Shown here: positions 57,598-64,000 of the stretch, in pieces | Position numbering within the stretch: the stretch's first letter is position 1 | Layout: the number at the start of each line of letters is the position of its first letter | Assembly (NCBI RefSeq): GCF_033446605.1 | Contig: NZ_JAWQUO010000002.1 | Span: 137,951 to 201,950 of the forward strand | Length of the DNA: 64,000 nucleotides | Reading direction: 5' to 3' | Origin: Iodobacter sp025352645 | GTDB lineage: Bacteria; Pseudomonadota; Gammaproteobacteria; Burkholderiales; Chitinibacteraceae | Position numbers and translations under genes: made by a program | Notes under the pieces: generated by a model | What the model was told of the DNA's origin: nothing | The model's database searches: none | Seen by the model: only the letters and a program-made list of their open reading frames with translations

Positions 57598-58079
57598 TGT
57601 TGGTACGATTGCTTTAAAACCCAAATCTTGAACCACGGAGAGCGTGGAGAACACGGAGTTTCACGGAGAAAACCTTGAGGGTTTTCTGTTTTTAACTCGT
57701 TTTTCTCCGTGCTAAAGATGGATGGTTTTTTTGCTCATGTAGGGTGGGCACGTTTTTGTGCCCACGCGAACGGCCAGAAAAAGATCTGTAGCCACAGAGG
57801 TAAACCAAGTGCGCAGAAACGAATGGGGCGTTAAATACTAATCAGCACTCGATTAGTATTTAATTTACGGCGCTGCGAAACGCGTCATTCCCGCATGTGT
57901 TTGGCGGGAATCCAGTTACGCTGCTGGATCCCCGATAAAAACACTCGGGGATGACGGTGTTGAGATGCCCTTGAGGGTGATTTTAAAGCGCATGCTCAAC
58001 AATGTTTTCTCCCCGTCCTCTGTGTTCTCTGCGCGCTCTGTGTTTACAGAATTTTTTAAGCTTTTTTTGGAGATACTTT
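57598..58079. repeat. Mosaic of at least four repeat types between dacC and dat
   Basis: (1) A C/G-A-rich CCACGGAGAGCGTGGAGAAC-type block (57633-57713) with the matching TTTTCTCCGTG. (2) GTAGGGTGGGCACGTTTTTG then TGCCCACGC (57739-57767), with GTGGGCAC/GTGCCCAC pairing. (3) A perfect 13-bp inverted repeat TTAAATACTAATC/GATTAGTATTTAA (57831-57863). (4) CGTCATTCCCGC...GGCGGGAATCC...GGGGATGACG (57883-57956), resembling dRS3-type ATTCCC-N-GGGAAT repeats. (5) A CTCTGTGTTCTCTGCGCG block (58018-58038). No gene is supported upstream of the dat ATG at 58080. Confidence 0.75.
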
Positions 58080-58958
58080 ATGGATTTCCCTCCCTTAGTT
58101 GGCTTTTTAAATGGTCGCTTTGCGCCGTTGGCCGATTTACAGATTTCTGTTTTAGATCGCGGATTTTTGTTTGGTGATGGGATTTATGAAGCGATTCCTG
58201 TCTACAATCGCCACCCTTTAAGGTTGACCGAACATCTGCGCCGCTTGGCAGGCAGTTTGGCGGCGATTAATATGCCCAACCCTTATGGGGCCGCAGAGTG
58301 GGCGAGCTTGATTCAACAGCTGATCGCTCAGCAAAGTTTTGCGGATCAAAGCGTGTATGTGCAAATCACTCGTGGCCCTGCTTTTCCGCGCAATCATGCT
58401 TTTCCAACCGTAACCGAGCCAACGGTATTTATGTTTGCCGATGAATTACTGCCACCCAGTAAAGAGGCGGTAGCAAACGGCGTGGCGGCGGTGTCTGCTG
58501 CTGATATCCGCTGGCTGCAGTGCAATATCAAGGCGATTTCACTGCTGGCGAATGTATTGTTGAAGCAGCAGGCAGTGGACGCTGGCGTGGCGGAAACCAT
58601 TCTTTTTCGTGATGGCTACTTGCAAGAGGGCGCCTCCAGCAACATCTTAATAGTCAAAGAGGGCGTATTACTGGCCCCGCCCCCAAGCAATCTAATGCTT
58701 ACGGGGATTACTTATGATTTGGTGATTGAGCTAGCTAAGCAGCATAATATGCCGCTTGAAGTGCGCGCCATCCTTCAGCAAGAAGTGCTGGATGCCGATG
58801 AAATATGGCTGACTTCCTCTTCTAAAGAAGTATTGGCCGTGGTGTCTTTAGATGGCAAGCCGGTTGCAAATGGCTTGCCGGGGCCGCTTTACCCAATAAT
58901 GTACGATTATTTTCAAGTGTTTAAAAACGAGGCAATGCGCCTCGGTAAGGATAAGTAA
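58080..58958 (+). CDS. dat: D-amino acid transaminase (class IV PLP)
   Basis: A 292-aa class IV aminotransferase. N-terminal FLNGRFAPLADLQISVLDRG then FLFGDGIYEAI (~8-38); PLP lysine in CNIKAISLLANVLLKQQA (~148); ETILFRDGYLQEGASSNILI (~172); TGITYDLVI (~206). The pattern favours D-alanine transaminase over branched-chain aminotransferase or ADC lyase, but these are hard to separate by eye. The ATG at 58080 is chosen because TTTGGAGA precedes it and the upstream part of the frame translates repeat DNA. It abuts the ybeD gene. Confidence 0.9.
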   Translation: MDFPPLVGFLNGRFAPLADLQISVLDRGFLFGDGIYEAIPVYNRHPLRLTEHLRRLAGSLAAINMPNPYGAAEWASLIQQLIAQQSFADQSVYVQITRGPAFPRNHAFPTVTEPTVFMFADELLPPSKEAVANGVAAVSAADIRWLQCNIKAISLLANVLLKQQAVDAGVAETILFRDGYLQEGASSNILIVKEGVLLAPPPSNLMLTGITYDLVIELAKQHNMPLEVRAILQQEVLDADEIWLTSSSKEVLAVVSLDGKPVANGLPGPLYPIMYDYFQVFKNEAMRLGKDK

Positions 58959-59246
58959 ATGAGTCAGGATGCCCCCAATCTCGCCGATCTAGTTGAGTTT
59001 CCGGCCGAGCTACCCATGAAAGCGATCAGCCACAAAGACGTGCCGCATGATGAATTTCATGCCGCGGTGAAAGAGCTGGCGGTATTGCATATCACCGATT
59101 TTAAAGAAGAATGGATTTCGATACGCACCAGCAGCGGCGGCAGCTTTATTTCGGTAACGCTATCAGCCACTTACCAATCTGCCGACGAAGTGAATGCGCT
59201 AGATACCGCACTACGCGCGCATCCGCTCGTGAAGATGGTGATGTGA
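58959..59246 (+). CDS. ybeD: DUF493 protein (YbeD)
   Basis: A 95-aa protein of the DUF493/YbeD family with the ACT-like regulatory fold. Typical features are FPAELPMKAISHKDV, the HITDFKEEWISIRTSSGGSF segment, and the C-terminal DTALRAHPLVKMVM. It starts at the base after the dat stop and ends at the base before the lipB GTG. Conserved linkage with dat, lipB and lipA suggests a role in lipoate metabolism. Confidence 0.94.
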   Translation: MSQDAPNLADLVEFPAELPMKAISHKDVPHDEFHAAVKELAVLHITDFKEEWISIRTSSGGSFISVTLSATYQSADEVNALDTALRAHPLVKMVM

Positions 59247-59879
59247 GTGCCTGAACTCATTGTGAAACAGCTGGGCATGGTGGAGTACGAGCCAACTTGG
59301 CGGGCCATGCAGGCTTTTACCGATAGCCGCAGCGCAGACACCAGCGATGAAATCTGGCTGCTAGAGCATCCACCGGTTTACACCCAAGGCCAAGCGGGCA
59401 AGCCGGAGCATCTGATTGCTGCAACGGATATCCCCGTGGTGCAGATCGATCGCGGCGGGCAGGTGACTTACCACGGCCCAGGCCAAGTGGTGGCCTATGT
59501 GCTGCTGGATGTGCGCCGCCTAGGCATAGGCGTGCGCGAGCTAGTGCGCAAACTAGAGCAAAGCGTGATCGATACCCTCGCCGATTATGGCGTTACCGCC
59601 TACGGCAAGGTGGATGCGCCTGGCGTGTATGTTAATCCAGAGCTCGGCGAGGCAAAAATTGCCTCTCTAGGATTACGGATTCGTAACGGCTGTTGCTTTC
59701 ACGGTTTAGCGCTGAATGTAAACATGGATTTAACCCCATTTGATTGGATTAATCCCTGCGGCTATGCCGGTTTGCGCGTGACACAATTGGCCGATTTTGT
59801 GGCCGATGCGACATCAGCAGCAATTGCCGGTAAACTTGCCGAAAAAATCACGCAACAAATCAAACCCTTAACAGAGTAG
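59247..59879 (+). CDS. lipB: Octanoyl-[ACP]:protein transferase
   Basis: A 210-aa LipB. Substrate-site GQVTYHGPGQVVAYVLLDVR (~71-90), catalytic Lys in EAKIASLGLRIRNG (~131) and Cys in WINPCGYAGLRVTQL (~167). It moves octanoate from ACP to lipoyl domains. The GTG start directly follows ybeD's TGA, so it is translationally coupled. Confidence 0.96.
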   Translation: MPELIVKQLGMVEYEPTWRAMQAFTDSRSADTSDEIWLLEHPPVYTQGQAGKPEHLIAATDIPVVQIDRGGQVTYHGPGQVVAYVLLDVRRLGIGVRELVRKLEQSVIDTLADYGVTAYGKVDAPGVYVNPELGEAKIASLGLRIRNGCCFHGLALNVNMDLTPFDWINPCGYAGLRVTQLADFVADATSAAIAGKLAEKITQQIKPLTE

Positions 59880-59907
59880 GGTTATCCTGCTCAGCTAGCG
59901 ATCCTCC

Positions 59908-60876
59908 ATGACTCAAGACACTAAACAGCCATCGAAAGAAGTGGGCGTTAAGCTCAAGGGCGAAGCCAAGACGGCCCGCATCCCGATTAAGATTGTGCAG
60001 CTGGATCAGCGCATTAAAAAGCCAGATTGGATCCGCGTGCAAGCGCCATCTTTAAATGGCCGCTTTGGCGAAATCAAGCAAATCCTGCGTAGCCAAAAGC
60101 TGCACACCGTGTGCGAAGAAGCCGCCTGTCCCAATATTGGTGAATGCTTTGGTAAGGGCACCGCCACCTTTATGATCATGGGCGATATCTGCACCCGTCG
60201 TTGCCCCTTCTGCGATGTGGGCCATGGCCGGCCCAACCCGCTAGACCCACAAGAGCCAGTGCATTTGGGCGAAACCATTGCCGCGCTTAAGCTTAAATAC
60301 GTGGTAATTACCTCGGTAGACCGCGATGATTTAAGGGATGGCGGCGCGCAGCACTTTGTAGATTGCATCACCCAATCACGTGTGCAATCGCCAGCGACTC
60401 AAGTAGAAGTCCTCGTGCCTGATTTCCGTGGCCGTTTGGATGTTGCTTTGGATCTATTTGCTAAAGCGCTGCCAGATGTGCTGAACCACAATCTAGAAAC
60501 CGCACCGCGCCTGTATAAACAAGCGCGCCCAGGCTCGGATTACCAGCACTCCTTAGATCTACTGAAACGCTTTAAAGCCATGTACCCCGATGTGCGGACT
60601 AAATCCGGCATTATGGTGGGCCTGGGCGAAACCGATGAAGAAGTTATCCAAGTGATGCATGATCTGCGCGCGCACGATGTAGACATGATCACCATCGGCC
60701 AGTATCTGCAACCCACGGCCACCGGCCACCTGCCGGTGCTGCGCTATGTACACCCGGATCAGTTCAAAGTGTTTGAAAAACTTGCTTACGAGCTAGGCTT
60801 TAAACACGCCGCCGTGGGCGCAATGGTGCGATCGAGCTACCATGCCGATGAGCAAGCGCACGGCGCTGGGATTTAA
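59908..60876 (+). CDS. lipA: Lipoyl synthase
   Basis: A 322-aa radical-SAM enzyme inserting two sulfurs into the octanoyl chain. Auxiliary-cluster cysteines in CEEAACPNIGECFGKGTATF (~67-86), radical-SAM CTRRCPFCDVGHGRP (~95), and the C-terminal RSSYHADEQ serine motif ligating the auxiliary cluster. Last gene of the dat-ybeD-lipB-lipA unit. Confidence 0.97.
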   Translation: MTQDTKQPSKEVGVKLKGEAKTARIPIKIVQLDQRIKKPDWIRVQAPSLNGRFGEIKQILRSQKLHTVCEEAACPNIGECFGKGTATFMIMGDICTRRCPFCDVGHGRPNPLDPQEPVHLGETIAALKLKYVVITSVDRDDLRDGGAQHFVDCITQSRVQSPATQVEVLVPDFRGRLDVALDLFAKALPDVLNHNLETAPRLYKQARPGSDYQHSLDLLKRFKAMYPDVRTKSGIMVGLGETDEEVIQVMHDLRAHDVDMITIGQYLQPTATGHLPVLRYVHPDQFKVFEKLAYELGFKHAAVGAMVRSSYHADEQAHGAGI

Positions 60877-60893
60877 GCGTTAGCGATCAAAAG

Positions 60894-60922
60894 CGCCACC
60901 TATAAAGGTGGCGTTTTTTTTT
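60894..60922 (+). terminator. Rho-independent terminator after lipA
   Basis: CGCCACC (60894-60900) pairs with GGTGGCG (60907-60913), loop TATAAA, then nine Ts. Confidence 0.93.
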
Positions 60923-60999
60923 GGCCCAACTTCAATCCAGCTCAAAGGCCGGATCATTGCACATGGGTACAATTCGTTTTTTTCAGGCAAAGCCATCTT

Positions 61000-61467
61000 A
61001 TGATCATGAATAGCTACGCCATACTTCGCGCCGTGCATGTGCTCTCCATCTTGCTATGGATAGGCGGAGTGGCTTTTGTTACGTTGGTGCTGCTGCCCGC
61101 ATTGCGCCGCCATCAGCAGGATTACGCCACCTTTGAGCTGCTGGAGCATCGCTTTGGCCATCAGGCCAAGTGGATGACGCAGCTGGCTATGTTGTCTGGC
61201 GTGGCCATGTTGTGGCTGACGGATAGCTGGAGTCGCTTATTAGACAGCTGGTGGCTGTGGGCGATGATCATCACTTGGGCAGTGTTTACCCTGATGCTGT
61301 TTGTGCTAGAACCCTTTGTGATTCATCGCTGGTTGCACCGGCGTGCAGAGCAAGACCCACAGGGCACATTGCTGCTATTGCAACGCTTACATTACGCCCT
61401 ACTGGCTTTGGGCCTGATTGCTACATTCGGTGGGGTACTGGGCGCGCATGGCGGGGCTTGGTTTTGA
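61000..61467 (+). CDS. CopD-like four-helix membrane protein
   Basis: A 155-aa inner-membrane protein with four TM helices (~7-28, ~60-77, ~84-106, ~130-150). The first helix motif AVHVLSILLWIGGVAFVTLV and a later His (LHYALL) resemble CopD/DUF2269-type domains, where paired histidines bind haem or copper. A second Met two codons in is an alternative start. No other copper genes are nearby, so copper transport should not be assumed. Confidence 0.8.
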   Translation: MIMNSYAILRAVHVLSILLWIGGVAFVTLVLLPALRRHQQDYATFELLEHRFGHQAKWMTQLAMLSGVAMLWLTDSWSRLLDSWWLWAMIITWAVFTLMLFVLEPFVIHRWLHRRAEQDPQGTLLLLQRLHYALLALGLIATFGGVLGAHGGAWF

Positions 61468-61525
61468 TTGGGGTTTTATGCAGGGTGGAAGAAGCCCTAT
61501 GTGCGCTAGGCAAAATCAAAAAGAT

Positions 61526-61805
61526 CTTTTTAGTGCCTTCGGCTCGTCGATTTTGGTGCGGCATCCCCGCTGGGACTCACTTTCTTGCTTCGCCAAGAAA
61601 GTAAGCAAAGAAGGCGACCCCAGCCAGCACGAAGGCCCCTCACTGCGGATAATCGGCTCGGCGAAAAAGGCTGCGCGCTCGCTGCCTCGCTACCCCTTTT
61701 CCGAAATCCCGATCCGCTTATTCCTCGCTTCGGCGTGCTTCAAGGGGGATGTAAGCCCCATGCTGAGAGCGTGTCATGTCGTGTTGTTGTTTGCTAATGC
61801 AAAAA
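61526..61805 (+). repeat. ~280-bp dispersed repeat, family D, copy 1
   Basis: From CTTTTTAGTGCCTTCGGCTC through TTTCTTGCTTCGCCAAGAAA, GAAGGCGACCCCAGCCAGCA, CCTCGCTTCGGCGTGCTTCA, to TTTGCTAATGCAAAAA. It is repeated inverted at 62338-62619. Long spurious open frames cross it. Confidence 0.8.
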
Positions 61806-61848
61806 CAAACTGCTTAGCGTACATGGGGTTTTACCCGTCCCACAATCA

Positions 61849-62184
61849 CTACCCCCGCGATAGCGTATGGATTTTCAAGGCTAACTCTTCGCCTAACCAG
61901 CTTGCGCCATTGGTATGGGCTTCTACATCGTCGTTCAGCTCTGGGTGGATCAAGACGGATAGTTCACCACGCTGCGTTTCAAGCAGGGCGCGGACTTCGC
62001 TTAGTAAGCTTTCATCAAAATTGATTTCAAACATCGGCTGAGTATGCGGGCCAACTTCGCGGTGGATTAATTCACCCATCCAGCAATCAGTACTTAATGC
62101 AGCTCGAAGCCGGGCGTGCAGCTTTTCTGCGGCGATGATTTGCTCGGGTAAAAAATAAACGTGGGCGTGATAGATAACAGACAT
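61849..62184 (-). CDS. DOPA 4,5-dioxygenase family protein
   Basis: A 111-aa single-domain protein of the DOPA 4,5-dioxygenase-like family. The HAHVYFLP motif (~6-13) supplies histidine ligands, HTQPMFEINF (~47) and LSVLIHPEL (~75) further histidines. Bacterial members are uncharacterised small extradiol-type enzymes. Distinctively, the gene is bracketed by the two inverted copies of the ~280-bp repeat (61526-61805 and 62338-62619). Confidence 0.88.
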   Translation of the reverse strand: MSVIYHAHVYFLPEQIIAAEKLHARLRAALSTDCWMGELIHREVGPHTQPMFEINFDESLLSEVRALLETQRGELSVLIHPELNDDVEAHTNGASWLGEELALKIHTLSRG

Positions 62185-62337
62185 ATAAAAATCCGTAGAT
62201 ATGGCTTAGCGATTCAAGGGGGCGAATTATGCGGGATTTATACAGTTAAATGGCATATTTTATATTTGGTGTAAGGCTGTAAGCCGTATGGTTTTTCTTT
62301 GGCTATATCTGAGTTAATAGTTTAAAACTGAAATCTA

Positions 62338-62619
62338 GGTTTTTTTATTAGCAAACAGTTGGGAATGCAATAAACGCGCTCTTTGCACGGGGCTTTAGTG
62401 TCCCCTTGAAGCACGCCGAAGCGAGGAACAAGCGGGGCGGGGTTTCGGCGAGGATGTTTGAGCGAAGCGAGTCCCGCAGCCGCCGCCTCGATTGTCCGCA
62501 GTGAGGGGTTTCGTGCTGGCCGGGGTCGCCTTCTTTGGCTTCGTTTCTTGGCGAAGCAAGAAAGGAAGGCCCTGCGGTGGCTACCGCTCCAAAATCGATG
62601 TGCCGTAGGCACTAAAAAG
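62338..62619 (-). repeat. ~280-bp dispersed repeat, family D, copy 2 (inverted)
   Basis: On the minus strand it reads CTTTTTAGTGCCTACGGCAC ... TTTCTTGCTTCGCCAAGAAA ... CCTCGCTTCGGCGTGCTTCA ... ATTAGCAAAC-type end, matching copy 1 over its whole length, roughly three-quarters identical by eye. The minus-strand open frame across it is considered spurious. Confidence 0.8.
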
Positions 62620-62625
62620 TAAGCG

Positions 62626-62904
62626 GATTACCGCTTTGCTCTCTACAGCGTAATTTGTCTGCAAAAACGCTCAGACTTATTACGGCCTAGGAGTTCATTA
62701 CGACTTACGAGTTTAGTGCAGTAGGGCGGCTTAGCCGCAGGCGTAACCCGCGTTCAGGTATGGCAAGCTGGGCAGTAATCGAGTGCTTGTTTGGTGGAGA
62801 TATTTCAGGGCGGGTTGATAAACCTAACCATGGCCTACATGGCTGCAAGGGCTCATAGCTGACGTAAGCAGATTTAACTTTACTCTGACCCCAGTTATTC
62901 AGAA
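62626..62904. repeat. Repeat block E copy 1, upstream of the ankyrin gene
   Basis: It contains CAGACTTATTACGGCCTAGG, then TTCATTACGACTTACGAGTT, and ends AACTTTACTCTGACCCCAGT then TATT. The same segments recur in order at 63715-63876. GTAAGCCGTATGGTTTTT just upstream (62279) also recurs at 63655. Confidence 0.75.
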
Positions 62905-63057
62905 GCCAAAGTTAATCCAGAGGCTAAGGCTACTCCTCTGTCTAAGGCCGCTCTGCAAGCCAAGGCCCGTCTGAATGCCCAAGCCATTCTGGCTCAATAC
63001 GGGTTTAGGGTAAATTCCAATGGTTTACATCAAGCCATTGAGCAGCGCCACTATAAT

Positions 63058-63606
63058 TTGCTACCGCAATTTATCCGTGCGGGGATGCCGATTGAGCTGG
63101 CAGATGAGGCGGGTTGGACGCCTGTTATGCACGCTTGCTTTGCGGGGAAAATGGATATTGTCATTGAGCTGATTGAGCTTAATGCCAATCTTTTGCTTAC
63201 AGATTGCTATGGTTATACCTTGCTGCATTGGGCTGCGCTCAATGGCAATGCCAATCTGGTTACGCTCTTAATGACTTATGATTTAGATCCGCAGCAAACC
63301 AGCAATAAAGGGATTACGCCACTGATGCAGGCGGCGGCAGGCGATCATGTTGCGGTGATGAAACGCATCGTTGCGGAATGCGGCATGATGGCTATTCACG
63401 CTGAATGTAAAGAGGGCTGGACGGCGCTACATAAGGCAACAGTGAATAAAAAAGTGAGTGCAGCGCTCTGGCTGCTTGAACACGGCGCTGACCCCTATTT
63501 ACGTAATCAGCGTGGCGAATCCGCTTGCTCATTGGCGCTTGAATTAAATCAGCACCGTTTATACGATTTACTGAGTGGATGGGCCGATCGTCATGCAGGT
63601 AAATGA
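63058..63606 (+). CDS. Ankyrin-repeat protein, 5' end apparently missing
   Basis: At least four ankyrin repeats are visible, for example DEAGWTPVMHACFAGKMDIV (~16), YGYTLLHWAALNGNANLVTL (~50), KGITPLMQAAAGDHVAVMKR (~84) and EGWTALHKATVNKKVSAALW (~119). The listed start is a TTG without a good ribosome site. The frame stays open upstream to about 62880 and reads convincingly as protein (LQAKARLNAQAILAQYGF, then NGLHQAIEQRHYN), yet has no ATG. The true N-terminus has probably been lost where the repeat ending CTGACCCCAGTTATT abuts it. Function is unknown; likely a soluble binding protein. Confidence 0.75.
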   Translation: MLPQFIRAGMPIELADEAGWTPVMHACFAGKMDIVIELIELNANLLLTDCYGYTLLHWAALNGNANLVTLLMTYDLDPQQTSNKGITPLMQAAAGDHVAVMKRIVAECGMMAIHAECKEGWTALHKATVNKKVSAALWLLEHGADPYLRNQRGESACSLALELNQHRLYDLLSGWADRHAGK

Positions 63607-63654
63607 CCACCCAAAACAGATTGATTTAGCCCCCCATCGGCCCTCCCCAAGGCC

Positions 63655-63876
63655 GTAAGTCGTATGGTTTTTGTAGGATGCCAATAAGCTCTGGGTGCAA
63701 CATTTACGTCGCCCAGCGAGAGCGCATTACACCGCCGTTGCTTTATACGGTGTAATGCGTCTGGAAAATTGCCCAGACTTATTACGCCCTAGGAATTCAT
63801 TACGACTTATGAGTTATGTTTAATATCCTCAGAGCCAAAGCAAGCAAATTTAACTTTACCCTGACCCCAGTTATTT
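63655..63876. repeat. Repeat block E copy 2
   Basis: GTAAGTCGTATGGTTTTT (63655), CAGACTTATTACGCCCTAGG, TTCATTACGACTTATGAGTT and the end AACTTTACCCTGACCCCAGT then TATT match copy 1 in the same order and orientation. A GCATTACACCG/CGGTGTAATGC hairpin (63722-63757 region) is internal. Confidence 0.75.
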
Positions 63877-64000
63877 GTGAATAAAAAAGTGAGTGCAGCG
63901 CTCTGGCTGCTTGAACACGGCGCTGACCCCTATTTACGTAATCAGCGTGGCGAATCCGCTTGCTCATTGGCGCTTGAATTAAATCAGCACCGTTTATACG
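63877..64000 (+). pseudogene. Exact duplicate of the ankyrin gene 3' part (partial, runs off window)
   Basis: These 124 bases are identical to 63442-63565, starting GTGAATAAAAAAGTGAGTGC. They begin at the base after the CTGACCCCAGTTATTT boundary. The copy lacks the first three-quarters of the gene. It may end as a pseudogene or continue as a shortened frame from its GTG beyond the window. Confidence 0.85.

Noticed and set aside
61418..62041. 207-codon plus-strand open frame
   Set aside because: It translates the end of the CopD-like gene out of frame, then repeat D and the antisense of the dioxygenase gene.
62322..62612. 96-codon minus-strand open frame
   Set aside because: It lies wholly within repeat D; equivalent frames in copy 1 are broken differently.
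1..64000. tRNA, rRNA, CRISPR array, prophage or intact transposase
   Set aside because: Intergenic regions were read on both strands without finding cloverleaf ends, regular direct repeats with spacers, phage structural genes or transposase motifs; small or degenerate cases could be missed by eye.

Overview
The window looks like a chromosome segment of a free-living Gram-negative betaproteobacterium, probably order Neisseriales and close to Chitinibacter, Deefgea or Iodobacter. This is inferred from gene content and order (aroE-mtgA, pcnB-folK-panB-panC, dacC-dat-ybeD-lipB-lipA, DUF4124-ntrB-ntrC) and from the moderate GC content; no rRNA or marker comparison was possible. Most genes are housekeeping or signalling. 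Intergenic regions are rich in palindromic and MITE-like repeats. I saw no rRNA, tRNA, CRISPR array, prophage or intact transposase.

Layout. 1-5.1 kb: end of aroE, mtgA, then three paralogous TPR proteins, the last carrying a GGDEF domain. 5.1-9.1 kb: a giant FAD/4Fe-4S/CCG oxidoreductase. 9.2-11.3 kb: an accessory patch with two small membrane proteins, a frameshifted fatty-acid desaturase remnant, a GFA-family protein and a 204-bp palindromic element. 11.4-14.1 kb: a DUF1852 protein (MesX-like), a core-MetE methionine synthase (MesD-like) and a flavin reductase, with a MetR-like site upstream. 14.3-16.1 kb: glnA with a readable sigma-54 promoter and NtrC site. 16.3-25.1 kb: NTF2-like protein, SDR/LysR pair, valS, DUF1456, DUF2520 and a chemoreceptor. 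25.4-30.5 kb: glycine-zipper protein, ntrC, ntrB, DUF4124, SelW-like protein and HAD phosphatase. 30.8-36 kb: GNAT, MATE/TetR pair and an OsmC-YcaO fusion. 36.5-40 kb: cysS, HIT protein and an uncharacterised 523-aa protein.

40.0-51.3 kb is the most striking part: seven co-directional minus-strand genes, in transcription order CHASE2-Ser/Thr kinase, PP2C phosphatase, two-FHA-domain protein, CHASE2-class III adenylate cyclase, class II cyclic-nucleotide phosphodiesterase, a GAF-GspE/PilB-like ATPase with no other secretion gene nearby, and a GAF-HD-GYP c-di-GMP phosphodiesterase. Together they encode writers, readers and erasers for protein phosphorylation, cAMP and c-di-GMP, apparently directed at one motor ATPase. 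It is my main candidate for an undescribed system.

51.5-55.2 kb: pantothenate/folate/poly(A) polymerase genes. 55.4-61.5 kb: PhzF protein, dacC, D-amino acid transaminase, ybeD, lipB, lipA and a CopD-like membrane protein. 61.5-64 kb: repeat-rich. A DOPA-dioxygenase-like gene lies between inverted ~280-bp repeats. A 5'-truncated ankyrin gene follows, and its 3' part is repeated exactly at the window edge behind a second copy of the same flanking repeat.
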